IMG/VR virus record: IMGVR_UViG_3300043395_002573
Coordinates: 1-23,942 of that record
DNA length: 23,942 bases
Source of the DNA: a virus
Strand: one strand, 5' to 3'
A model generated the notes under the pieces. That model did not search any database. It had not been told where the DNA came from and worked only from the letters and a program-made list of their open reading frames with translations. The translations under genes were made by a program, and so were the position numbers. Of the stretch, positions 7,927 through 15,499 are shown piece after piece; position 1 is the stretch's first letter; every line of letters starts with the position of its first letter.

Positions 7927-7935
7927 ACTATAGCA
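7927..7935 (-). promoter_or_regulatory. Extended -10 promoter upstream of R-M gene
   Basis: TGCTATAGT on the minus strand, directly after the stop of the small gene at 7942. It is one of five copies of the TGnTATAnT motif and shares the downstream bases TGGG with the copy at 22509. It stands 75 bases upstream of the consensus promoter, so the R-M gene appears to have tandem promoters. Confidence 0.6.
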
Positions 7936-7941
7936 CTCGCC

Positions 7942-8130
7942 CTATTCCGTCTCCCCGCCCTCGTCACCGCTACGCACGCGCCGTTCCATCGCGTCGATTC
8001 GCCGTTCGATCATCGCGAGATGATCGGCCAGCGCGCGGACGAGCGTGGTCATCGCCCGCGACAATTCGCGCGACGTGGCGTCGTGTTGCGGGGCGGACCA
8101 TGCGGGGGGCGGGGGGTTACGACTTGGCAT
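7942..8130 (-). CDS. Small charged helical protein, unknown
   Basis: A 62-residue frame whose ATG lies inside the end of the preceding gene (14-base overlap). After a Pro-rich opening, residues ~22-55 form an amphipathic helix 'RAMTTLVRALADHLAMIERRIDAMERR' with coiled-coil-like spacing. No ribosome-binding site of note, so expression would depend on coupling. It closes the portal/minor-head cluster before the R-M insertion. No family recognised; the regular heptads and tight packing argue that it is real. Confidence 0.55.
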   Translation of the reverse strand: MPSRNPPPPAWSAPQHDATSRELSRAMTTLVRALADHLAMIERRIDAMERRVRSGDEGGETE

Positions 8131-8284
8131 CGGATGAGTCGCCCCGCGCCTGCGACCCGCGAAGCACCCGCAGGCGCGGCTTGGGCCTCTTAGTCGGCAA
8201 GTCGACGATCTTCACAAACACCGCCTCGTTCGCCCCGTCTACGAACCGCTTGTCGTCCGGCCGTCGCTTTTTCGTCGTGGACAC
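8117..8284 (-). CDS. Small basic protein, unknown
   Basis: A 55-residue, strongly basic frame starting with GTG at a TAGTG overlap with the stop of the minor head gene. It begins MSTTKKRRPDDKRF and contains 'VFVKIVDLPTKRPKPRLRVLRG'. The stop/start overlap is the same arrangement used by most genes here, which supports it. A basic peptide in a head cluster might contact DNA or RNA inside the virion, but this is speculation. Confidence 0.6.
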   Translation of the reverse strand: MSTTKKRRPDDKRFVDGANEAVFVKIVDLPTKRPKPRLRVLRGSQARGDSSDAKS

Positions 8285-9558
8285 TATTCGACCTCCGTCA
8301 GCACGAACCGATGGATGCCATCCCGTTCGCCGGAGTACGCGATTGCGTAGCGGGATGGTCCCCAAAGCAAGATTTCGCGCTCGTCCTTTAGGGATGCAAG
8401 CGGAGTAATGTTCGTCGCGCTCCGTGTATGAATCTCCCAAACGGCGCGCTGTAACGTTCCCGTCTCGTCCTCGTGATATGCGTTCGCGAACTTCGCTGCC
8501 ACCTTCCCGTCGGCAGACGCCGACGCGTACACGTCGAACACCGTCCCCCGCCCGGCCTTGGCCGCCGCGATCCAATCGTCAATTGTGGAGGCGGGCAAGT
8601 CGTGGAACCCCCGGTAGACGGTCCCATTGAATCGCGGTGACGTCGCAAGCGCTTGTTCCATATGAGCCAGTGCGGTCTTCGCCCGCTCTGGCCCAATAAA
8701 CTCCCGCTCCTCGTCGATCGGCACGCCGGACTGCAATGCCCGGATGTCACGATATCCCCCGATCGACCAATCGCTGAACGCCCGGATGACGTCCGGGACC
8801 GGCCCGTCCTCATACTCGCCGGTTGGATCATAGCCCATCGAATCCAACCACTCCGCTTCGCTTTCGTCGCTCAGTTCGGGACGCGCCTCGGCCCCCGCAT
8901 CATCCGCCACGAAGCCCGTACCGTCGCCCGCATCGGCATCGCCCCCGTCGTCCGCTCCGTCCTCATCGGCTCGCGGCGGGCGGGACGGGATGCCAAGTTC
9001 TTCGACGAACGGGAATGCACTGCGGACGCAGTTGGGGTGACTGATAGGCTGCGCCTCGAATTCCTCTAGCGTACGGATGGTCCCGTCGGCCTCGTCTGGA
9101 TCGTCGTGTGACTCCCATCCGCAGCCTAGGCCGTCCACGATGACGACCTTTTCCACGAGCCCGCTATCCCGCCATCCCGCGGCGCTCGCCTGGTTGTACG
9201 TGACCGCGCTCTCCGTCCGGGCGATAGTCCGCGCGCGCCGCTTGTCGAACGCGCCGGAGATGTCCTCACGGATCGCCTTGGCGAGTTGGTCGATGCCCCA
9301 GCCCTCGTTGTTGGCCCGTTCCACGTAGCCGCGGACCCGCTCGCGCGTCGTGTCCTCGATGTTCACGATGCGGGCCGCCACGCCGCGGAGGATGCGGCGC
9401 GTCGCGGCCGCGTCGATCGGCTGGCCAGGGTTCATCCCTAGCTCGTCGCGGACGGTGTCTTGCGCGTCTTTGATCGCCCGCGCGCCGAGCCGCACCAACA
9501 CCCCGCGCATTCCGGCGGACTTGGCCGCGCCGGCTACCTTGTTCGCGTCGAACGGCAC
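8284..9558 (-). CDS. Minor head protein (Mu F / SPP1 gp7 type) fused to an ADP-ribosyltransferase-like domain
   Basis: A 424-residue fusion. Residues ~80-205 are a Mu-F/SPP1-gp7 head morphogenesis domain: 'RARTIARTESAVTYNQASAAGW', then 'IVDGLGCGWESHDD' and the closing 'PISHPNCVR'. An acidic linker (~210-265) leads to a C-terminal domain with the R-S-E layout of ADP-ribosyltransferases: Arg316 in 'TVYRGF', Ser346/Ser348 in 'YASASA' before 'KVAAKF', and an ExE pair at Glu393/Glu395 in 'KDEREILLWGPSRY'. The ExE pair suggests arginine as possible acceptor. As a portal-associated virion protein the domain could be injected with the DNA to modify a host target. The fusion is seen in the sequence; injection and activity are inference. 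Confidence 0.88.
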   Translation of the reverse strand: MPFDANKVAGAAKSAGMRGVLVRLGARAIKDAQDTVRDELGMNPGQPIDAAATRRILRGVAARIVNIEDTTRERVRGYVERANNEGWGIDQLAKAIREDISGAFDKRRARTIARTESAVTYNQASAAGWRDSGLVEKVVIVDGLGCGWESHDDPDEADGTIRTLEEFEAQPISHPNCVRSAFPFVEELGIPSRPPRADEDGADDGGDADAGDGTGFVADDAGAEARPELSDESEAEWLDSMGYDPTGEYEDGPVPDVIRAFSDWSIGGYRDIRALQSGVPIDEEREFIGPERAKTALAHMEQALATSPRFNGTVYRGFHDLPASTIDDWIAAAKAGRGTVFDVYASASADGKVAAKFANAYHEDETGTLQRAVWEIHTRSATNITPLASLKDEREILLWGPSRYAIAYSGERDGIHRFVLTEVE

Positions 9559-9824
9559 TAGTTCCCCCGGATCGCCTGCCAGATCGTCCCGGCGGCCTGG
9601 AGATAGCGGACCAACCGCTCGGCCTCGGCCTTGTCCCGTAGCGGGTAATAGGCCGTCTGGCCGGGCGTGTTGTAGGTGACGTGTAGGTAGGGCGCGTCGT
9701 CCTCGTCGTCGTCCATCTCGGGGACGTTCACGGCGAGGTCGCGCCAGTGGTCAGGGTGTAGGCCATGCATCTGCCCGTCCGCGTCCGTGAACATGATTAG
9801 GCCGACGCCGAACTCCGATCCCAT
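9558..9824 (-). CDS. Small acidic protein between portal and minor head genes
   Basis: An 88-residue protein starting at a TAATG overlap with the portal stop. The sequence 'GVGLIMFTDADGQMHGLHPDHWRDLAVNV' followed by an acidic run 'MDDDEDDAP' and 'YLHVTYNTPGQTAYYPLRDKAEAERLVRYLQ' suggests a small alpha/beta fold. The stop overlaps the start of the minor head gene. No named family recognised; it is presumably a virion or assembly component because it is locked between two head genes. Confidence 0.75.
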   Translation of the reverse strand: MGSEFGVGLIMFTDADGQMHGLHPDHWRDLAVNVPEMDDDEDDAPYLHVTYNTPGQTAYYPLRDKAEAERLVRYLQAAGTIWQAIRGN

Positions 9825-11434
9825 TACGAACCTCCGTCAGCTTCGTACGATGCCTCGATCGCCGCGATGGCCGCCTCTTGCGCGGCGACGAGCTCGCGAT
9901 ACACGTCACCAAAGAACTCGCCCTCGATCGCCTCCCGCTCGCGCACGCGCCGCGCAAGCGCCTCGTCTGGCGTGATCCGCGGCTTCCCGAACCGGGGGGC
10001 GGCCTTTGCGCCCGCCTTCGCCCCGGACCCCTCCAACGCGGCGCCAAGGGCGTCCTCTACGTCGGAGACGTCCTCGGGATCGGGTTCGGGCGTTGGGGGC
10101 GCCAGGAGCGCGCTTGCGGGCGTCACCGTGTAGCCGGCGGGGATGTAGTAGACGTCGCCGGCTCCGGCGGGGAGCCCGTCGCGCCCAATCTCGTTTAGCG
10201 CCTCGTCCAGTGTGAGGATGCCCGCCAGAAAGTCAGCGCGCGTCATCGCCCGTTGCTCGGCCTCGTTGGCTTTCAGCGCCTCCACTGTACCAAGGTCGAA
10301 CGCGATGACGAGCGCCCCGCCCTCGTCGTCATACTCCTGCCGGAACAACCGCCCGACGAGCGCGCCTGCCTTGCGCCAGCGCGGGACGAGCCGGGCCGTG
10401 GTGAACTCGCGTGTGTGTTGGTCGTCCACGCTGCCCAGCCCTTGCGGGCGCTGTAGGGCGACGTTCAGCCCGGCCATGCCGGGGGGAACCTCGAATGCGG
10501 CCGCGATCCGACTCTCGGGGATGTTGTGGAGGACTTCGGCGGCCATCTCCTGTAGGTTGGAGCCGAGCCGGCTAATCGTCACGCCCTCACCGCCCTGGAC
10601 GATCGCCACGCTCCCGCGATTGTCGCGCCCGTACTGGCGTTCGAATCGCGTCTTCAACGCTTCCATTTCCTCATCGGCGATCGGCGCATTGATCGCCACG
10701 ACACTGCGAGGCATGGCGTCGTTGCGGAGCAAGCTGTAGACGTAGGACTGAATCTCCGCGTCGGTATCGACGGCGCGCGCCGCGACCTCTAGCGGGGACA
10801 GCCCCTCTAGCGGGTTGCGAGGGTCTACGGCCCACTTGTACTGGAGCACGTCGAGCGGGGGGACCATGACTGCCGACGCATCGTCGCCCTCGTTGAACGT
10901 GTACAGGTAGCCCGCCAGGTACCCGTTCGGGTCTGGCACGGGGGCCATCTGCCCGCGGTGGAGTGGCCAGAGGGCAATAGGATGACCGGCCCGGTCGCGC
11001 TCGACCCAGATGAAGGCCGAGCCGCCGATAGCGGCGTACGTCCAGAACGCTTCCCAAAACTCCGGCTCCGTCATCGCCTCGTTTGGCTCGGCCAGGAGGG
11101 CGCGGAACTCGTGGGCCGGTTCCCGGACCCTGTCCCCCGTCTCTTGGTCGATTCGCCAGACGTGCGCCTCCGGCTCGGGCAGTCGGTTCGCGTACACGCG
11201 CACGCACGCGTACACAGCCGAGTTGGCGGCGTACCCTTCGTCAATCAGCCGGCCGAAGCGGTACTTCCGCCACTCGTGCCGTTTCCACGACGGCCACCAC
11301 GGCAGGCTGCCCGCGTAGTCGGACGCCTTGGACACCACCGTCCCCACGACGGCGGCCGCGGCTCCCGTTGCGCGGCCCAGGACAGTGCGGATGCGATCGA
11401 TGATGCCCGGTTCCCGGCGGGCGAGTGCGCTCAC
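9824..11434 (-). CDS. Portal protein (HK97 family)
   Basis: A 536-residue phage portal protein, the dodecameric ring through which DNA enters and leaves the head. Family landmarks are 'EGYAANSAVYACVRVYANRLPE' near residue 70, 'HEFRALLAEPNEAMTEPEFWEAFWTYAAIGGSAFIWVERD' (~125-165), 'VDPRNPLEGLSPLEVAARAVDTD' and the 'EVPPGMAGL' region before the tunnel helix. The C-terminal ~90 residues are charged and helical, consistent with the barrel. Start is GTG at a TAGTG overlap with the terminase stop, so it is translationally coupled. Length matches the family (about 400-550). Confidence 0.96.
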   Translation of the reverse strand: MSALARREPGIIDRIRTVLGRATGAAAAVVGTVVSKASDYAGSLPWWPSWKRHEWRKYRFGRLIDEGYAANSAVYACVRVYANRLPEPEAHVWRIDQETGDRVREPAHEFRALLAEPNEAMTEPEFWEAFWTYAAIGGSAFIWVERDRAGHPIALWPLHRGQMAPVPDPNGYLAGYLYTFNEGDDASAVMVPPLDVLQYKWAVDPRNPLEGLSPLEVAARAVDTDAEIQSYVYSLLRNDAMPRSVVAINAPIADEEMEALKTRFERQYGRDNRGSVAIVQGGEGVTISRLGSNLQEMAAEVLHNIPESRIAAAFEVPPGMAGLNVALQRPQGLGSVDDQHTREFTTARLVPRWRKAGALVGRLFRQEYDDEGGALVIAFDLGTVEALKANEAEQRAMTRADFLAGILTLDEALNEIGRDGLPAGAGDVYYIPAGYTVTPASALLAPPTPEPDPEDVSDVEDALGAALEGSGAKAGAKAAPRFGKPRITPDEALARRVREREAIEGEFFGDVYRELVAAQEAAIAAIEASYEADGGS

Positions 11435-12993
11435 TAGTCGTCTCCCGATTTCGTTTCGGGTGTTACGCCAGTAATGCGCACGGCCCTGGTAAGTGCGTAG
11501 ATTGCGATCCCCGCGGCGTCGACTTGGTCATCGTGCTCCCCCGTCGGGAACGCCACGAATTCCTCGACGAAGTCGTGGAGCCATGGGGCGGTCGTTGGAA
11601 TCCTCACCCGCCCCGTGCCGAAGTAGGGCGTCACGTCCTGAGCGCGCGCCTCCTTTGCCACCGCGCCCGGCTTGTACGGGTAGATCGGTAGCGACGACTC
11701 GCGCCGGAGCGTCTGAATGGCGCTGTGGCCCGACGCCTTGTCTTCGATGTACACGGCCGGCGAGCGGGATAGCTTGTCGCGCCAGAGCGCGAACATATCC
11801 CGGATCGCCGTGAGTAGGTCCGGGTATTCGACCCGGTCCCGCCACACATCCAGAACGTACAGCGCCTCTTTTGTCGCGCCCCATACCTGGATGACGCTGT
11901 AATCGGCGGACACGTTCGTTGAAAAGGCGCTATCGACCGACACGACGACAAGCTGGAAATGGGGCAGGACCGCGGGGTCGTACCTGTTCTCATCGTCGAA
12001 CCATGCGCGCTTGAACATCGATCCAGTGACGGCGCCGGGACGCTGCTGAAACAGGCTCTCCCAAACCGCCGGCTGTGTCGTGCGGATGACGTCCGTCGCC
12101 TCCGGCGGCCAGCGCGACGGCCATAGGTACTGGCCCGGCTCGCGGCCGAGCGGGTCATCGTCGCCCGCCTCCGCCACCTCCCGCATACACAGGACATCCC
12201 AACGCTCGCCGCCAAGAGACATCGATTTCAGGATGCGTCCGGCCGGATCGTCCGCGTGCCAGCGCGTCATCGTGAGGATGATCGCCCCGCCCGGCGCAAG
12301 GCGCGTGTACGCGTCGGAGATGTACCAATCCCATGCGCGGTCCCGGTACACCGCGCTCATCGCCTGTTCGCGACCCTTAATGGGGTCATCGATGTTTAGG
12401 GCCGACGCGCCGCGTCCGGTCAGAGACCCGCCCACACCCGCGGCGATGTACCCGCCCTGCCGGCCGGCGATGCCCCACTGCCCGACGGCCGCCTCGTCGC
12501 GGCGCAGCTTCACCCCCTCGAACGGCCACAGCGGGTCCGTAAGCTGGCGCCGAACCTTCCGGCTAAAGTCGTGGGCGAGCTCGGCCGTGTGCGAACATGA
12601 CATGAACCAACAATCGGGATTGCGCCCGAGATACCAGGCCGGGAAGTGGACGGACGCGATGAGCGACTTCCCGCGTCGCGGCCCCACGAAGATGGCAAGG
12701 CGCTTTATCTCCCCGCGCTCCACCGCCTCCATATGCTCGATGATGATTTCGTGGTGGCGAGCCATCTCGTACTCGCCGGGGAACATGCGCAGGATGTATT
12801 CCCCAAGGCTCGCCCGTGCCGCGATCGGGCCGGCCAGCGGTAGCAGCGCGGCCAGCGCCGCGTCGACACGCCCGCCGTCGGTGGACGAGGGGCGGGATGG
12901 GGGCGAGGCCGGGTCCGCTTCCGGGGGCGAGAGAAGAGGCCACGCCACCCGGTCCGCGCGCCCCCCTACCACGGCCGAGCCCGCGCCGGTCAA
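11434..12993 (-). CDS. terL: Terminase large subunit
   Basis: A 519-residue packaging motor. The N-terminal ATPase has Walker A 'VGPRRGKS' (103-110), a Walker B-like acidic cluster 'LNIDDP' (199-204) and the coupling motif 'LTMTRWHADDPAGRI'. The C-terminal RNase H-like nuclease shows its acidic residues in 'VVVSVDSAFS', 'VYIEDKASG' and 'HDDQVDAAGIAIYAL'. I chose the TTG at 12993 because it overlaps the TGA of the small subunit gene (TTGA) and has GGGAG just upstream; the frame remains open to 13194 but that part overlaps the small subunit gene. The first ~45 residues are Pro/Ser-rich and may be a flexible tether, or the real start may be slightly further in. Confidence 0.96.
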   Translation of the reverse strand: MTGAGSAVVGGRADRVAWPLLSPPEADPASPPSRPSSTDGGRVDAALAALLPLAGPIAARASLGEYILRMFPGEYEMARHHEIIIEHMEAVERGEIKRLAIFVGPRRGKSLIASVHFPAWYLGRNPDCWFMSCSHTAELAHDFSRKVRRQLTDPLWPFEGVKLRRDEAAVGQWGIAGRQGGYIAAGVGGSLTGRGASALNIDDPIKGREQAMSAVYRDRAWDWYISDAYTRLAPGGAIILTMTRWHADDPAGRILKSMSLGGERWDVLCMREVAEAGDDDPLGREPGQYLWPSRWPPEATDVIRTTQPAVWESLFQQRPGAVTGSMFKRAWFDDENRYDPAVLPHFQLVVVSVDSAFSTNVSADYSVIQVWGATKEALYVLDVWRDRVEYPDLLTAIRDMFALWRDKLSRSPAVYIEDKASGHSAIQTLRRESSLPIYPYKPGAVAKEARAQDVTPYFGTGRVRIPTTAPWLHDFVEEFVAFPTGEHDDQVDAAGIAIYALTRAVRITGVTPETKSGDD

Positions 12994-13445
12994 CCGCTCC
13001 CCCCAAGTCCCGCCACGCGGGCCGCACGGAGGATCGCCAGCGCCTCGTCGGCCGACATCTCTTCGCCAGGCCGGACGGACGCCGCCACGTCGACGCGCTC
13101 CGGCGCGTCCAGGCCAAGCAGCTTGGCGCGCTGCGCTTCGATCCGCAGGACGCGGTCGATCGCCCCAAGATCGCCGCGACGGCACGCGGGCCAAATGGCG
13201 AGGATCATCGCGTCGAGTCGTTCCAACGTCATCGCGCGCAGTTCACCCGCCGACTCGTTGGCCTCGGCCACGATGCGGGCCAGGACGGTTGCGACGGCCT
13301 TCCGCGCTCCCGATTCTGACGCGTAGCCAACGCGCTCGGCAATCGCGCTGTAGGACGCTCCGGCCTTCCGAAGCTCCATCGCCTGTTTCTGTCGCTCGGC
13401 TGCCGTTACCTTGTCGGCCGTTGCCTTACGTGTCGCTCGTGCCAT
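12990..13445 (-). CDS. terS: Terminase small subunit
   Basis: A 151-residue protein directly upstream of the large subunit. Residues ~15-55 form a helix-turn-helix DNA-recognition unit, 'AERQKQAMELRKAGASYSAIAERVGY' followed by 'SESGARKAVATVLARI', and the central part is helical (oligomerisation), ending with 'LGLDAPERVDVA', a sequence style common to small terminases. The family binds the packaging-initiation site. ATG start with AAGGG eight bases upstream. A perfect 7-bp dyad sits between this start and the preceding gene. Confidence 0.9.
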   Translation of the reverse strand: MARATRKATADKVTAAERQKQAMELRKAGASYSAIAERVGYASESGARKAVATVLARIVAEANESAGELRAMTLERLDAMILAIWPACRRGDLGAIDRVLRIEAQRAKLLGLDAPERVDVAASVRPGEEMSADEALAILRAARVAGLGGSG

Positions 13446-13460
13446 CTTCGCACCCTTAAC

Positions 13461-13475
13461 GGCGCACTGTGCGCC
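13461..13475. promoter_or_regulatory. 15-bp dyad just upstream of terS
   Basis: GGCGCAC and GTGCGCC flank one central base, a perfect dyad 16 bases before the small terminase start codon. Small terminases often bind recognition sites in or next to their own gene, so this is a candidate pac/cos-associated or autoregulatory site. It could also be only an RNA hairpin near the ribosome-binding site. Confidence 0.4.
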
Positions 13476-13495
13476 CGTCCATCCTCGCGTCCCGG

Positions 13496-13765
13496 TTACT
13501 TCCCGCCACTCAGGTCTAGTCGCGCGCCGACGGGGAGTTGGAATAGTCGCTCCACGACCTTGCGAATGTCCCGGTCCTGCTTCGCGGTCGTTCCGCGCGG
13601 TGTATTCAGATCGCTGTTGTACTTTTGCAAGGCGGCGAAGTCGGCTCGCGCTTGCGCCCTAGCGGTAGGCGTCAAGCTGGATAGGCCCGGGCCTCGTGCC
13701 CCTCCGCCATCCCCCCCGCCTCGGCCTCCACCGCCCCGGCCGCCGCCGCCACTATTCCGCCCCAC
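13496..13765 (-). CDS. Small protein with Gly/Arg-rich N-terminus, before the terminase genes
   Basis: An 89-residue protein starting with GTG at a TAGTG overlap. Residues 5-25 are almost only Gly with spaced Arg (repeats of GGGGR/GGGD), like RGG-type low-complexity RNA/DNA-binding tails. The rest is a helical domain 'TARAQARADFAALQKYNSDLN' and 'AKQDRDIRKVVERLFQLPVG'. Position before terS hints at a role in DNA packaging or gene regulation. No family recognised. Confidence 0.65.
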   Translation of the reverse strand: MGRNSGGGGRGGGGRGGGDGGGARGPGLSSLTPTARAQARADFAALQKYNSDLNTPRGTTAKQDRDIRKVVERLFQLPVGARLDLSGGK

Positions 13766-14133
13766 TATCTCCCCCGCAGTGCCGTAAAGAGTTCACGCCC
13801 TAGTGGCGTCAACGAGTATCGAAGTTGCCCGCGGTTCCCCCCGCCCGGCCAATGCTCTCTCGACGTCGCGAGGCCAAGTCTCTCTCCCCGCTGGAGCGCC
13901 CTTGTCGTTGCCGGGACGGCGCGCCCAGCCTCGGGCATCGGGACGGACACCACCGCGTCCGCCCTCCCGAACCTCTCGATGCCTGTGTTGCGAACGGCCC
14001 GGAATGCGCGGTCTACCGCACGCGTCGAGCCCTCGATATCTCCCCGCCGCCTACGCCCTAACGTCCGCGGCTCGCGCGCTTCGCACCGATGCAAGCATCC
14101 GCCCCGCCGTCGTCGATCCTCCCCCTCTTCCAC
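13765..14133 (-). CDS. Putative winged-helix DNA-binding protein
   Basis: A 122-residue frame. After a very basic first third (many RRR/RRRG), residues ~45-120 read as a winged helix: 'AVDRAFRAVRNTG', 'GRAVPATTRALQRGERLGLATS' as recognition region, then wing and final strand 'GQLRYSLTPLGRELFTAL', which is the typical MarR/PadR-like C-terminal ending. I chose the GTG at 14133, 15 bases after the DUF4417 gene stop, with a G-rich ribosome-binding region. The N-terminal stretch is odd in composition and the start could be later. A regulator just before terminase genes might control late expression. Confidence 0.6.
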   Translation of the reverse strand: MEEGEDRRRRGGCLHRCEAREPRTLGRRRRGDIEGSTRAVDRAFRAVRNTGIERFGRADAVVSVPMPEAGRAVPATTRALQRGERLGLATSREHWPGGGNRGQLRYSLTPLGRELFTALRGR

Positions 14134-14147
14134 CCCCACCCGCCCCT

Positions 14148-15203
14148 CTACCCATCCCGGTCCAATCTCCCGTCCCGCTGGTGCATAAGTTCGGGGACGA
14201 AGTGCCATCCCCTTGTTGCGCACAGTTCCTTCGTCACCCTCGACCCGCCCACAACGAGGAACAGCGGGTCCGCGCCCGCATGTTCGCGCGCGAGTTCGTA
14301 GTCCCGTTCCACCGCGTGGAGCGATCCGTCCAGGCCGCGCGTCGCGTACGCCGTCCATCCCTTCGGAACGCCGAGCATGTTGTGAGCGCGGAACTTGTCT
14401 GACACGTTTAGGTCAACGAAGACACGAATCCCGAACGACTGAACGTACCGGGCGATCCAGCGCTTTTGGTAGATGCGGAACAGACCAACCGCCGTGGGCA
14501 TTTGATCGTTGGTCGAACAGTTCGGTTCCACGATCGCCCCGACACCACTACTCACGATCTTGTTAGGGTCTGCCCAAATGGCGTTGAACTTGTAATCGTC
14601 AGTGTAGAAGTGATACGTTCCCGTCAGCCTGGCCGTACGGGCGGTATCCCCCCACTTGTGCAAGGGGAGCTCCACATGGCGCGCCTGCAACTTGACGTCG
14701 AGTGACGGGACTTCGAACTCATTGTCAGAGGGGAAGATCGCGTCGGGGACGTAGTCGGGCGTATCGGGCTCGTCGCCCCCGCCCGTTGGCGCCCCACCCG
14801 GCTCGTCCGCGACGTCGAATATCCCGGCCAATAGGTCCGCGTTCTCGCCGGCCAGTTGTGACAGGAGCTCGTCAAGGATCGCGTCGTCCGCCCCGGCCAG
14901 GGCCGAGATGGGATCGAACGTCGCCAAGATCGCCAGTTCTTCGGCTGGCTCCAGTTCGACATACACCACGGGGACCGACGGGACTCCGTGCCGCAGGGCA
15001 AGCGCCACGCGCAAGTGCCCGTCCACGACGTGCCCCGTCGTCTTGTTCACGATGACGTTCTGAACCCAACCGACCCGTTCCAGAACGGCCGACAGCGCGT
15101 CCCCCTGCATCGCGGGGTGGACGCGCCAGTTCAGCGGATGTGCAAGTAGTTGGTCGGGTGGCACGTCGCCAGTGCCTACGATCCGGTTCCGAAAATCCGT
15201 CAC
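14148..15203 (-). CDS. ParB-like N-terminal domain fused to DUF4417 domain
   Basis: A 351-residue two-domain protein. Residues ~10-115 are a ParB/Srx-like nucleotide-binding domain: 'LLAHPLNWRVHPAMQGDALSAVLERVGWVQNVIVN' then 'GHVVDGHLRVALALRHG', as in ParB proteins and phage ParB-methylase fusions. A Pro/Gly/Asp linker follows. Residues ~185-350 match DUF4417: 'TYHFYTDDYKFNAIWADPNKI', 'VEPNCSTNDQMPTAVGLFRIYQKRWIARY' and 'FVDLNVSDKFRAHNMLGVPKGW'. DUF4417 has no established reaction. Start is GTG with AGAGG nearby. Usual ParB-methylase fusions lie next to terminase genes, so this may be a DNA-directed enzyme in which DUF4417 replaces the methylase. Domain calls are from recognised motifs; function is unknown. 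Confidence 0.82.
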   Translation of the reverse strand: MTDFRNRIVGTGDVPPDQLLAHPLNWRVHPAMQGDALSAVLERVGWVQNVIVNKTTGHVVDGHLRVALALRHGVPSVPVVYVELEPAEELAILATFDPISALAGADDAILDELLSQLAGENADLLAGIFDVADEPGGAPTGGGDEPDTPDYVPDAIFPSDNEFEVPSLDVKLQARHVELPLHKWGDTARTARLTGTYHFYTDDYKFNAIWADPNKIVSSGVGAIVEPNCSTNDQMPTAVGLFRIYQKRWIARYVQSFGIRVFVDLNVSDKFRAHNMLGVPKGWTAYATRGLDGSLHAVERDYELAREHAGADPLFLVVGGSRVTKELCATRGWHFVPELMHQRDGRLDRDG

Positions 15204-15238
15204 GAACCTCTATCCGTACGGGAACAAATCCTTACGCC

Positions 15239-15499
15239 CTACGTCACCATTGTGGCCGATCCTCCGACGGGCCACACCCTATCCCATGGCGCACGGACGG
15301 GAGCGTCCACGGCCAACCTATTTCGCACGAACATCTCGACGGCCCGCCGCGCCAACTCCGCCACGGCCTCACTTGTCAGCGCGCGGTGTCCGTACAGGCG
15401 GTCCACGAACTCGCGCCGATGCTTCGGTGACACGCGGACGGGCGGATCGTGATCGGCCAGGGCCGCGTCGAGCGCGGCGTACAGGGGGGCGCGCGTCAC
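15239..15499 (-). CDS. Small helical hypothetical protein
   Basis: An 86-residue protein starting at GTG in a GTGA overlap with the previous stop. The core 'PKHRREFVDRLYGHRALTSEAVAELARRAVEMFV' looks like two or three helices. No membrane segment and no recognised family. It is the last of the chain of small coupled genes downstream of Ro. Confidence 0.65.
   Translation of the reverse strand: MTRAPLYAALDAALADHDPPVRVSPKHRREFVDRLYGHRALTSEAVAELARRAVEMFVRNRLAVDAPVRAPWDRVWPVGGSATMVT

Noticed and set aside
12994-13194. N-terminal extension of the large terminase
   Set aside because: This part overlaps the small terminase gene out of frame and is Arg/Gly-rich; the TTG overlapping the terS stop fits the local coupling pattern.
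12080-13459. 459-codon open frame on the plus strand opposite the terminase genes
   Set aside because: It is antisense to terL/terS, whose motifs are certain; the product is Arg/Ser/Pro-rich with no domain, typical of the mirror frame of a GC-rich gene.
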